Part shown: positions 24,000 to 34,445 of the stretch, piece after piece
How the letters are laid out: each line of letters begins with the position of its first letter
How positions within the stretch are numbered: position 1 is the stretch's first letter
Assembly (NCBI GenBank): GCA_029721435.1
Contig: CM056592.1
Span: forward strand, 34,979,611-35,043,610
DNA length: 64,000 nucleotides
Direction: 5' to 3'
DNA from: Gymnothorax reevesii
Taxonomy: Eukaryota > Chordata > Actinopteri > Anguilliformes > Muraenidae
Translations under genes and position numbers: made by a program
The notes under the pieces: generated by a model
What the model saw: only the letters and a program-made list of their open reading frames with translations
The model's database searches: none
Told to the model about the DNA's origin: nothing

Positions 24000-24400
24000 A
24001 GCGGACAGACAGAGAGTTGACTCGTCTCCTCTTCGGCAAAAAAAAAGAGGGGTTGACTTTCAGTGTGATGGATGGAGCTGAAAAGGCCGTGTTACAGTAT
24101 CTGTGTATATGCATGACGCATAACGCTCGCATTGATTTGCCTTTGGTTCTCCGGCTGATAGGTGTGCTGTTTGTATGCTCTGAAGTCGCAGTTACTGGAG
24201 ATACAGCAGGTCTGAGAGGCGTGGAAGTGAGCCACGTATTGATCGCAATGACATTTCCATATAATTCAAATGTTCTGCATTTGAAAGTACAATGTCTTAC
24301 TTTGAGGACCGGGAAGGCTGCATTAAAAAAATCCCCCCAGGCTTTGCTCTGTGGCAGCTCCTTTAATAACATTTACAGGGTTTAAACAGAAAAAAAAATG
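24000..24400. promoter_or_regulatory. Candidate CNE
   Basis: Unique sequence of balanced composition. It contains 'gatcgcaatgacatttccat' near 24,240 and 'ctcctttaataacatttaca' near 24,358. It is open on both strands (minus 24,372-23,794; plus 24,017-24,385) but without domain resemblance. Dual-strand openness with no codon pattern favours a conserved non-coding element over an exon. Confidence 0.28.
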
Positions 24401-24952
24401 TGTGGCTATACTTCAGAGGGCTTGACTCTTTGAATCTCAGGTAAACTGCAGTGGACAGTTTTAAGGTATTTGCTTTAGATTCCATGGGCAAACAAATCTT
24501 TATCAGCTCAGAGAGTGATGACACTGCTGCATTGTCCCACGGACAGATGCCCATTTACAAAGAGTCCCAGCAGAGAAACACGTCCCTAAATTGGGCCTCC
24601 TTTGATGTATCTTGCACTTTTCGGTCTATTAACCGCTCACACATTACATGAGAGAGATTGGCGCTAAATACATCGAAGGAACTCTGTTAGTCACCTCTAG
24701 TAATTTTCCTCAATGTGACAGCCGTTGTCCAGCAGGTGGTACTAAACATTTATCTTTTATCCCCTCTACCTGCTCCATGTCGAGGGGACTGAAGTGCAGC
24801 TCATAATGATCGGCTCCGAGTGGATCATCGCACTGCCGGGTATTCAGTCGAGTTTCACCCCAAAGACCAGAAACCAGCCTCCAACGCAAAGCCCGGCTGG
24901 AGCGCCTCAACTCGAAAAAATATATTCTCTTGATGTCTGGGTGTGTGCGCGC

Positions 24953-24953
<1 letters not shown>
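24401..24953. other. Gene-free stretch with a CTCF-like motif
   Basis: Nothing recognised except the CTCF-like motif listed separately. Short plus-strand frames have no domain. Confidence 0.3.
24729..24743 (+). promoter_or_regulatory. CTCF-like motif
   Basis: CCAGCAGGTGGTACT matches 14 of 15 positions of CCASYAGRKGGCRSY, with one mismatch (T for C at position 12). A chance match cannot be excluded. Confidence 0.38.

Positions 24954-25046
<93 letters not shown>
24954..25046 (+). repeat. Compound microsatellite (GT)28(AG)18
   Basis: A perfect GT run to 25,010 joins a perfect AG run to 25,046. The GT part can form left-handed DNA and the AG part triplex DNA in principle. The array is probably length-polymorphic. 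Overlapping frames here are artefacts. Confidence 0.97.
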
Positions 25047-25047
<1 letters not shown>

Positions 25048-26340
25048 ACGTGTGTGCGCCTCTATTTTTTTTTTGTTTTGTTTGCGGTTTCTTCTATATG
25101 TGTTTTCCTTCCGAGACACTGTCAAGCCCTATTTCTGCTGCTCTCTGTGTTGCCGAAATTCAAATCACCATTTTTTTTTGTCCCCGGCCTGTTTTTATTA
25201 TTGATTTTTACCGCGGATATCTCCCCGCAATTCTGCATCTTTTCAATCAAACACAGTAAAAAGTTTCGCCCGCTCGTTAATCCGTCCGCACCTGTTTAAT
25301 GACCGATGCAGAAATGGTCTCATAAAAAAGATCCTGTGCCTTTTTTTTCCTGACCCGTTAATGCTCGACGGTTATAATTCACAGAACCGTATTCAGGGAG
25401 TTCTGTAAAGTTGCCAATGAGAATCATTATCCAGACTTTCAGCTGAGCCGAATCGGAGTAAAAAAATATGCATCAGCACTCGGAGTGGGAATTGGGAAGC
25501 ACGCATGCCAAAGACTGGATCTTATCGGGTTTAATGAGCTCAAATGAGAGCATTACACTCTGCCATTGCAGCATTACACCCTGCCAGATGCTGCGGACAA
25601 TGTAAACATTGCTCATTCTCATGCTCTTTCAGCGGATTCTACAAGCTACACCAATACAACTATATTTATCATGCAGAATGACAAAAAAAAATGCCCGAAA
25701 TGACAACCGTGTCAACTTTTAATCGAATAGATTTGTATACGTTACTATGATTTGTGAGTATTTATTTTTATCAATCATTGAAAAGAACTTCACTTTGCGC
25801 TCTGAATGATCAAGCCTATATGAAAGAAGACTGAGGTACAAAGAAATTGTTTTATTTTTCCACCACCAATGACGGTAACGTAGATTAGCAAATGTGTGGA
25901 ACATGAAAATGACATCTGCAGGAATCTCAGTCTGAGTGCAGCAAATTTGCGGCCTTTGGCTAAGAGAAATAACGTAAAGGTTACTCCATTCTCGCGTTCG
26001 CTACTGACGCTGCTTTCTAACATGCTATGGATAGATTTTTCTAGCGCAGCTAAATGTCGAGGCGGATTAAGTCTTCTCTTCCCTGTGTTTACCACCTTCA
26101 GCCTGGACTTAAAAACATGTTAATGCCCAATGCTTTATTGTTCTGTGTCCCGATATTTACACATTGTGTAGAGTAGAGTGGCTTTTGCAGGTCTATCGGG
26201 CTCGCAGAGTACTGTAAGTGTGCACACTCTCCCCCATGCTCCCTCATTCATCATGTTGACACCAGCACGGCTACTTTTGTGAAATGGAGAAAAATGTTGA
26301 AGTCAGCTGTTCTCCGGGTCTTGCAAGCATGCGTATGACT
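25047..26340. other. Gene-free stretch, nothing firm
   Basis: T-rich sequence to about 25,350, then unique DNA. The part at 25,380-25,640 ('gccaatgagaatcattatcc', 'ttaatgagctcaaatgagag') could be a CNE, but no decisive motif was seen. No genes. Confidence 0.3.
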
Positions 26341-26344
26341 CTGT

Positions 26345-26425
26345 GTGTGGGTGTGTGTGTGTGTGTGTGTGTGTGTGTAAGCGTGTTGGTGCGTGCGTGC
26401 GTGTGTGGGTGTGTGTGTGTGCATG
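26345..26425 (+). repeat. GT-rich microsatellite
   Basis: An imperfect (GT)n run includes the sub-motif 'gtgcgtgcgtgcgtgtgtgg'. The overlapping Cys/Val-rich frame is an artefact. Confidence 0.92.
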
Positions 26426-26602
26426 TAAACTTGTGTTGGCTTATTTAGATATGATCATGCTGCAGCTGTGTCCGGTCTCTGTTTACATGGCTTTGTCAGT
26501 TAGTCTGTTCTTCGGTGGTAGGAGACAGTATTTTCTGGCCCGAAAATTTTAGAGGACCTTAAATGATTATAGAAATGCCATTGTAGAATGGGAGTGGATG
26601 TA

Positions 26603-26755
26603 GTATTATTATTATTCTTATTATTATTATAAGAACTAAGTAGTAGTTGCATTAGTAGCAGTAGTAATATTAGTATTAGTATTATTATTAGATGTAGTAG
26701 TTTCGTGTCTGTAGTATTAGCAGTAGTGTTCGCAGCAGTGATAGCAGCAGTGTGT
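26603..26755 (+). repeat. Trinucleotide-rich block (ATT/AGT/AGC)n
   Basis: An imperfect run of ATT, AGT and AGC trinucleotides with interruptions. It is a decayed microsatellite. Confidence 0.85.
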
Positions 26756-26769
26756 AGAACTTATTTGTG

Positions 26770-28790
26770 AGGCCACATGTAGTATGGAAATCCAAAATAC
26801 AGAGTAAAAAAAATTATTTTTCATCAAAATATGTCTGTCATAAAATTAGAATTCACACTTTGTGTAATTATGAACCAAGAAACATGTCAGGCTGGTAAAA
26901 CCTTCAGTCATTTGACTATTTACAGTAGTTGCAGTTAACATACGTGCCGTATACAGGAAGGACGGAAGCTTGTCTGGTGACATCACTACAGATCTTCACT
27001 ATTCTCAGGGACTGACGCAGCTGGAGGATTTGGCAGGAAGGGTTATTGTCCTCGGAACAATATTGTAATCCACACTGCAGAGCTACTTGCATTGAAACAT
27101 CAACTCTCATTTAGTGAGGAGTCTATATAAAAATATGTACTGTAAATTGTTCTTGAATAATATGATTTTCGAAAGTTCAAAATTTTTAAGGAGAGAAAAA
27201 AAAGTGTATCCTCTAAGTACTCATTTAGGTGTTACCTCTCCAGTCATTTAATTTGATGCAAAAATGTAATGGTTATCGAGCTACATTTGTCAACCAAAAA
27301 CCCAACTGGTGCAGCCATGTGATTAACACTTAAAATTCAGACTGAGTGAAATGTGCTGAGGCTCATGCTCCACTACGACCGTAGTGAAAAGGAGGAGTTT
27401 AGACAGCAGATGGATGGATGAAATGTTCAGTTATGCAGCCGTTTAAAAAAACAAATCATAGATGCCACAGTATTGAGCTGTGATTAGGATAGCGCTCAAG
27501 TTTTCGGCACACCTTCCTGAAATCAAATTTAATTTAACCAAAAATGCTTATTTCCTCATTTCCTTTTTGCTGCAGTTCTGATCGACAAAGCATATTCTTT
27601 TATCATTTATGATTCAAGGCTTATTGAATGATGATGAGTGGCTGCACCAAATGAAAAATTCTGTAAATCTGTAATATTAGAATGGTATTTTTTGTTTGTC
27701 TTAATGACACACACACACACACTCACAAATGCTTGCACAATGGAGTAGGAGCCATTAATGCTGATTAGGCTTCAGTAATTCACGCATGCCCCATTCACCA
27801 GGGGTTGGATGCTGCCTGTTGCAAGTCATGGAATTTCGTTGGAGTGCAAAAAAGTCTAAAAACTATTCACTCATCCTGCTGCATTTGTTGACATTTTTAC
27901 TAACTTTGACAATGAACTGTGTATTTCTACTAAAACATTTTGTAATTGTTTGAAACTATATATTTTTAGTATGCGAAAAGTAATTCTGTCACAGAGACAA
28001 TGACATTTAAGATACCTGTTCAGCGCCAAAATAATGAAAAATATTCCTGAGGTAAACGAATACTTTGCTCTGTATCGCTGAGCTTGTTCTTATCTAGAAA
28101 AAAATGGGCTGTATTTTTGAAACTGAAAATGTGTTTCGCAGCTGTATTTAATCACTTTGGCTATCAATGGAAATGAATGGGTTCGATAAACGAATGGTAA
28201 ATTGAGTTGGAAAAAGTCAATGACTGCTGACTGAGGCAAACATTTCCTGTTGTGGTTTTTCCATAGGATGTGCTGATGATGTTGAAAAAAATAAATCACC
28301 TGCATTAGCCTTTAATTAGTATGATTTAAAATCATTTTGAGTGTATTTTGAATGACTTAAGTATAAAAACAGAATGCGTACGGAAAAATAATATTTTTTA
28401 CGGAAACAATTTAACTATTAATCAGTCAAAACACTGAACTAATAACTTCAGTTCACAATCTATCTGAACATAATTTTAATATCATAGAGCAAAGATGAAA
28501 GTTAATTAAAGGTCCAGCTCTGCTGATGTGAAGCACTTACATCACTACGACATCTTAGCCTGTGTTTCACATGACACGTAAGTTCATAAATGCCAACTTT
28601 GTTGTAATACACTTGCTCAAATGAAATACATTACACAGAGCACCACCATGCGATAAAAGGTCAGTAGTATCGTTTAAAAGTTTTGATATGGATAAAATCC
28701 GCCATGAAGGAACATGGTAATAAATAAAATTATACTTGATGAAATAAATGTTGGCTGTCGAACATGCTAATGAAGTTAAGTTATTAAGCT
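26770..28790. other. AT-rich desert, nothing recognised
   Basis: About 2 kb of AT-rich DNA with no gene or identifiable transposon. A short (CA)n run lies at 27,708-27,722. Very low CpG and many A/T homopolymers fit neutral sequence. Confidence 0.4.
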
Positions 28791-28795
28791 GTAAT

Positions 28796-29095
28796 TACGT
28801 CCGCCAACAAAGTTATGTTTTCGCCCCTGTTTGTTTGTCTGTCTGACTGTTTGTGAACAACATAACTCAAAAAAGTAATGTATGGATTTGTCTGAAATTT
28901 CGTGGGTGCATTGCTATTACATTAAGGAAGGACTCTATTGATTTTCACCGCGATCAGTCAAACAATAAGGCCACCACGGCAGCCATCTTGAAATCGTATG
29001 AGACGCGAAAACTCAACTTTGCTCCCACTCACAAAGATTTGGACTGTGCGGCCTTAGCGAAGGCTTGCACTCTACGAGTGCCTCTAGTCACTGTA
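28796..29095 (+). repeat. Dispersed repeat of the 'TCCGCCAACAAAGTT..' family
   Basis: The sequence starts 'cgtccgccaacaaagttatg', then 'ttcgcccctgtttgtttgtc', 'aacaacataactcaaaaaag', 'tgtctgaaatttcgtgggtg', and ends 'cttgcactctacgagtgcct'. From memory this order belongs to a well-known dispersed repeat found in fish and some invertebrates (...GCGGAGGTTATGTTTTC...CTGAGTGCC). The class is unclear to me; it may be a non-autonomous DNA element. The overlapping 89-codon frame is part of the repeat and not a gene. Confidence 0.7.
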
Positions 29096-29099
29096 ATTT

Positions 29100-29515
29100 T
29101 TCATTTCAGCGCTCAATGGTGATTAATCAATAACAATTATGTAGTGACACATTTTTTTTTTTTTTTTACTTTTTATATTAGTTGCTAGAATTAAAGAGAC
29201 TTGTGTATGTATTCCAAACCCAATTTATGCACCATCATAGAAGAACAATCAACAGAAGTGAAACACATAGCACTTTTTTTTTTCATCATATCATTGAATA
29301 CAGCCTTAAGATAGGAAATTTAAGTGTAAAAAAAGCTAAAAGCAAATGCAGGTTGTCATCATTCAGTACTGCTCGCATACTACCCAGCTCAGCTCGAGCT
29401 ACCCAACAATATTGGATTCATTACACGACATCACAAGTATCACTTGTCTTAGTAATAAAATATTTTATTTGAATGAAAATTTCAGCAATCCCAATCCCTT
29501 TCCCATAAACCAAAC
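29100..29515. other. AT-rich stretch, nothing recognised
   Basis: T-runs at 29,152-29,167 and 29,275-29,283. No gene or repeat family was recognised. Confidence 0.35.
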
Positions 29516-29519
29516 ATTC

Positions 29520-29760
29520 TTATGGAAATTTTTGCTCAAATTTGGCAGCGGAGAATGACACGATTAAAATGAATGATTTGAAATGGCTGTTAAAGAGCAG
29601 CGACGGATTCAAATGCTTGAAGCAGCTGATCTCTAGCCTGCTACCAGTAACAAGAGGAGCTCATTTGAATCCTTTGGATTCCAGAGCACATAGAAACTTT
29701 GCATTTTTTTCCTGTCAGTTGGATCATTAATGGAAGTATTTCATTTTGTATTTTATAATG
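29520..29760. promoter_or_regulatory. Candidate CNE, weak
   Basis: Unique sequence including 'gacacgattaaaatgaatga' near 29,557 and 'cagttggatcattaatggaa' near 29,716. An overlapping 62-codon frame has no domain. Confidence 0.27.
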
Positions 29761-30089
29761 CACTTTTCCTACGGGAGCCTTAACAGCACGCATGAGCGAC
29801 TAAGAGCAGCCTGACCTGACCCGTCCTGTCATCTGAGTGCAAGTTTGCAGGATGGCAGCAGTGTTTTCCTCTCCTATTTTAGTTTTTCCTCAAGACTTTT
29901 TGGCAGGAGCTAGCATACAGCAACTCTGAGAGGTTAGGTCCCTGCAATTAGCTCCGCTTAAACATTTCCTCGGGAGCTTCTGCCGAAACTTGTTAGGCTA
30001 TCCTTGACCTTACCATCGATTGAACGTTTCTAATGTGGGAGAAGATGGAACTCAGTTAGCACCTCTCCGTTCCTGAAGCAGAAGGTAAA

Positions 30090-30540
30090 TTTTAGTTTTG
30101 GAAGGCATCGTTGCCGTGTCCAGGCGCTGGCGCCGCCCGGCTTCGACGACGGCGGCCGCTGCCGATGCGAATCTGCCCCAAAGTCACCGAAAGAATTGAT
30201 CGACGCTACCGCGCCAGAAACAAAAGTATAAATAGGTTCGCGTCTTTACGCGTCGACAGCGGCGCGGGAGACGTGAAAGGATGGCACGGGCCGTCACTGA
30301 CAGAAAAGCGAAACGCCGCCTGGGGAAGCGAAGGACTGGTGTGGCGGAGGGAGGTGGACGGCGAGGAAGCAGAGTACCAAAGCGTATTACATCCATTTTC
30401 ACACCACTTTACCCTGACAATTTTTCAATTCATCTTCTCGCCATATAAGAAATGGGAGGGGGGGATGCGGAGGGAAAATTGCCTTGAGCTCCGGATGGAT
30501 TTGTCGCTGTTTTCCTGCTGAGTTCTACTGTTATATTTGT
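30090..30540 (+). promoter_or_regulatory. CpG-rich patch with TATA-like box
   Basis: From about 30,107 to 30,370 the DNA is GC- and CpG-rich ('cttcgacgacggcggccgct', 'ttacgcgtcgacagcggcgc'), unlike the AT-rich flanks. TATAAATAG occurs at 30,227-30,235. Frames are open on both strands, as expected of CpG-rich DNA; neither has a known domain. This could be the promoter of an unannotated or non-coding transcript, or simply a CpG-rich CNE. No splice donor or coding exon could be linked to it. Confidence 0.3.
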
Positions 30541-30639
30541 GTTTATGATAAAAGGTTCTCAGGGAACAACCCCCTGCTTTCCCTCATATAGAGAAGATGG
30601 ACGACCATGCCGTGCATATCTTTATCCAGAAGATCATTA

Positions 30640-31454
30640 GGGCATACTTGTGCAGGCCCTGTATATGAACACAGGCACCAAGACGCACATGTACAAATAT
30701 GCCCATTTATAGGCAAATATGCTCAATCGCAAGTGCAGGCACACGTAAGTATTCAAACTTATATACTTACAGTACGTGCGCACTTGCAGAGACACATGCA
30801 CAAACTTATATTCCCACCTGCACACACACAGATAAATCCACTCACGTACATTTTGAAAAACGGGAACCCAACCACATGTGTCCATAGTCACAAAGATAAA
30901 TTTCTCTTCTAAACCCACCCTCTCACAAACTCACATGCACACACACACACACACACATTTGCAAAAAATGTGTACCTACAGCCATGTGCACAAAAGTGTA
31001 TTCTCACTTGCAAATTTATGCTGACAAACCCTTGAGCATAATTTTACCTTGCACTTGCACATACACTGATGCTTAAAACACACACGCACACACACACACA
31101 CACACAAGCAAATCTTGCGCAAGCATGCATATCCGAGCACACGTGGACACGCGCACAAATCGGCATTCTCACCTGCACATACATGCACATACTGTACATG
31201 AACTCTCTTATACAAACCTGTACCCAGATACTCAAACACAACAGCACACACACACACACATCTACACAAACATATGTACCTAACCATACATGTGAACGTG
31301 TGTGGTCCCGCCTGAACATACACATGCATAATTAAACACTCTTACACACACTTGCAAATGCACACTCAAACAAATAAACCCATACTTAACCACATGTGTG
31401 TACCAATCCGCACATATATGCACGCAAACACACTTGTATAAACATGCCTGCAAA
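30640..31454. repeat. CA-rich minisatellite-like block, left part
   Basis: Loose tandem units are built from 'cacttgcaaa..', 'acctgcacacacacac' and 'catacatgcacat'. The nominal unit is about 20-60 bp and strongly diverged. His/Thr-rich and Cys/Val-rich frames on the two strands are artefacts. Similar sequence ('gtttgcaggtatgtataaac', 'cacatgccattcacacaaac') resumes after 32,935, which suggests that one array was split by an insertion. Confidence 0.75.
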
Positions 31455-32383
31455 CTAGTCACCTTTTGGCGAAATTCGCCGTTTTGATCCCAAAATAGGT
31501 CACTTACGTGAATCGTGTAGATCCGAAGAGTTTATTTTTTTTTTTTTTGTGGGGGTAGGCAGGCAGACAGACTACAGACGTTATTGTTGAGCAACATTTT
31601 ATAATGTTGGTCTGCCTGTCGTTCCATGACTGCCAGTTATAAAGTTAGAACCTAGTCTCGCGCAGTAACGCGCGCTTCCTTTCCGTCGGAGTTCTGGTTG
31701 CTGACGAATGTTCCAGACTAACCCCTGTCACTTTCTGTCTCTGCGGCAATGTCGGCTTCTGATCGACTTTGGAGTGCTGGGATGAAATGCATAGGATTTT
31801 GTTGCTGTTACGTGTGCTGAGGTAAGTCTTGTCTAGTGCCAGAAATATGTGCATAAATGATATTTTAACCAAATACGTGCAAAACATCAAGTGTAAGACA
31901 TAATATGTCAGCTGGCTCCAGACGTCTGGAGATGATGGCCGACTCGCCAGATATGAAAACGAACAGCTAATGAGCTCAGTGGTGTGACCCTGAATTTCCC
32001 TTGTCACGTTGAATGTTTTTCAAATGCAGAAAGACCTCGATTAGAGCGTTTTTTGAGAGGCAGAGTGCAGACAGGGTTTTTTTTTCTTTCTTTCACTAAA
32101 ATATGCACCTAGCGTCTTCTCAAATCCCCATGACAACCGCTTGTTTTTGCAGTTTCCGGTTGAGCACAAGCGGGCTATCGAATCAAAGACGGTGGCTAAA
32201 CTTTTATCAGCGTCAGCTAGCAACTAATATTGTTCTTTACCACGTCGAGGACGAGTGATTAGCCCTTGTTTTTGGCGAGAATGACAATTACTGTTGGTGT
32301 TTTTATGTCATTAACTGAGTGCGGTAGATTCTTATTTTTTCTGTTGGAGGAACTTAACTATCTTCATGGTCAGCTATAAAAAA

Positions 32384-32437
32384 GTAGCCTGGAGAACCCG
32401 CCCCTCGTAATTCACTGGGGCGGGTTTACCAGGCTAC
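32384..32437. repeat. Short hairpin with CCCGCCCC arms
   Basis: 'tagcctggagaacccgcccc' is followed after 13 nt by 'ggggcgggtttaccaggcta', its near-perfect reverse complement (2 mismatches in 20). It lies in the first of two internal direct copies and has no counterpart in the second. It is therefore probably a small secondary insertion, such as a deleted MITE, rather than a terminator. Confidence 0.7.
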
Positions 32438-32707
32438 AAAAAAAGCCCCTGACGTTGAGTGTTTTTTTTTTTCCTTTTTTTCTTGGTGTTGGATAACTTT
32501 TATCAGCCCCAACTAGTAACTGTTATTGTTATTTACCATGACAAGGATGAGCGAATTAGCCCTTGTTTTTGCGTTAGAAGCCAACGAAGATGGCAACGAA
32601 CATTACCATTTGTGTGGTATTGACCTATAAGTTGCCATTTTTTTTCTGAAGATGAGGTTGTTTTTCGTCTTTCATTGGTCGGCTGTTTAAAAAAGCATCT
32701 GGAGAAG

Positions 32708-32788
32708 ATGGCCCGAAAGAGGCACATGGCAAAACGGCGCAAACGTGCCCTTGAACGGCTTGTTCAGGCCAAAAGGTCTAAAAAATGA
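32708..32788 (+). other. 26-codon highly basic open frame inside repeat
   Basis: The frame starts MARKRHMAKRRKRALERL and ends KRSKK with a TGA. Thirteen of 26 residues are Lys or Arg. It resembles a nuclear-localisation segment in composition and recalls very short basic ribosomal peptides, but I recognise no homologue. It is probably the eroded tail of a protein once encoded by the surrounding element, or chance in A/G-rich DNA. Confidence 0.2.
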
Positions 32789-32934
32789 CTTCTTTCCAGC
32801 CAGCTTAGTGGATTTTATGTTTCAGATGTATATTGTGATCTCTTGTACTACCAATCTAACTCGTAATGGCAAAAATATAAATTAATAAATAAAATATTGG
32901 GGGGGGGTCCACGATTAGTTTGTCACCTTTTTTA

Positions 32935-33707
32935 ACCCTCATGAGTTTGCAGGTATGTATAAACTTGTATCTCCTGGTTTTACAGACACACATGCCATTC
33001 ACACAAACACAAAACTTGTTCACATGATAGTGCTCCGGTTGGAATGAATTGAGCAGACTGCTTTTCGCGGTCGTTTACTGGGTCAGCCCCTGCGCTCAGC
33101 GTTGTGTGTGCAGTAAGTGAGGGCAATGAAGGCGATCCATCACGGCCGCGCATCGCCACGCATATACACCGCGCCCGATAACCGATCTGCTCAGTAACCC
33201 CGCGTTCAGCACTGACGCCGGCCTCCGGTTTTTAGGCGAGTGCTGCCTGACAGGCCGGAGAAAATGAGCCCCGCTGGTCAGACGGCTGATCAGCTGTTTG
33301 CGCCTCTGGATGCGTAAGACCCTTCGGAGAGCGTGAGTTTCAGGCCACTTCAGGCTTCGAGATTCCTCTCGCCTCGCTATTTCGCCAGCTCAGCTATACT
33401 CCCAGCGTTTAGCTAACTTCACCCTCCACACTTCCTTTTACATCACTTTCCCTCCTTTAAATTCTCTTCTTCCGTCCAACAAAGTGTCAGCATGCTCAAA
33501 AAAGTGAAATGCGAGATTTACTTAAAAATGTTATTCAACTGGTTCCACACAACTGAGTTAAGTTACTTCTGATTAGCTTGATTTATTGAATTGGCCCAAA
33601 GCTTTAGTTCTGTGTTGTCATGACATTTTGAAATAAATTTAACATTGCATTTTCATGGAACATTGCATGGAACAGCATAGGCTGGTAGTGTTTTCATCTT
33701 GGGAGTC

Positions 33708-33740
<33 letters not shown>

Positions 33741-34310
33741 ATCATCGCAAAATGCAGTCCAGGAGACAGATATTATGGCGGGAACTAGTTGTACCACAGA
33801 AGCGGTTTTGAGTACTGTGCCACGTGTTTATCTGGTCTGTACGTGTGTGTACACATTTTGTCAATGTGACAGCATCACAACTATGCACAATAGTCAGAGA
33901 AGTATACAGATTTGTAGTTAAGATCAATTCGCAGGCGGAGTTCAAAGGTGGGTGTGGTTTGTGCAAGGGCACCAGAAGTGGGGGGTAGGAACAGCAGGTT
34001 GTGTGATCCCATCATAAGATGGCGGCTAATTTTCTTTTCTTTGGGGAGAGACGTTCCCACCCCCTCTGTCTCTGCGCACAGCCGAACTGATCAGTCCACT
34101 GCAGCGACCCGCTCCCATCGACTCAAGAGGACAATTCTGAGGCAGGTCACTCCTACGACTCACATGATGTTTAGCCTTCGCTACTTTTATACTCCGCCAC
34201 ACCGTATGTATTGACAGAGGTTCACATAGTTAGTTAGTTATTGCGGTTTCAGCTACATGCACCTGCCCAATCAGAAGTGATCACTGGAGAGCGATGAGAA
34301 TAACTAATTT
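32935..34310. other. Gene-free stretch; CA-rich array remainder, CpG patch, microsatellite
   Basis: CA-rich array sequence continues to about 33,020. A CpG-rich patch follows (33,120-33,240, 'gatccatcacggccgcgcat'). A (TG)n microsatellite lies at 33,709-33,739. The rest is single-copy DNA with no credible exon. Confidence 0.4.
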
Positions 34311-34314
34311 TGAC

Positions 34315-34445
34315 CGGCTTGACCCCTGTTAACCTTGGCGAGGCTGCACCAATTCCTGCCCGGCCCATGTGGACATCCAGCCATAACCAGGAATGGTGCG
34401 ACTAGGGTTCAAACACATGACTGCAGGGCTTTCAAGCGAACATCG
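34315..34445. repeat. Dispersed-repeat fragment split by next element
   Basis: 'gcgactagggttcaaacaca' and 'tgactgcagggctttcaagc' resemble the tRNA-like, B-box-containing part of a fish repeat (GGTTCAAA). After the next element the text resumes as 'actgtgagccgctaggaggc', which fits the '..TGAGCC.C' continuation of such repeats. It was apparently the insertion target. The family is unknown. Confidence 0.35.

Larger units (their letters stand above)
31455..32930. mobile_element. Unassigned interspersed element, about 1.5 kb
   Basis: The left end reads 'gtcaccttttggcgaaattc', then 'cgccgttttgatcccaaaat' and 'aggtcacttacgtgaatcgt'. I recall such text in fish dispersed repeats but cannot name the family. 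The right limit is placed at 'agtttgtcacctttttt', which repeats the first bases of the left end. Inside, about 32,195-32,300 and 32,495-32,590 are diverged direct copies ('ttttatcagcgtcagctagc' versus 'ttttatcagccccaactagt'; both continue to 'agcccttgttttt'). The element has no intact transposase. It sits within a CA-rich array. Confidence 0.5.

Noticed and set aside
23794..24372. 192-codon minus-strand frame, the longest in the window
   Set aside because: No recognisable domain; an overlapping 122-codon frame lies on the opposite strand, and the region looks like unique non-coding DNA. Conservation with a codon pattern would be needed to revive it.
30607..31462. Frames of 60-117 codons on both strands
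   Set aside because: They lie in the CA-rich array; composition explains them.
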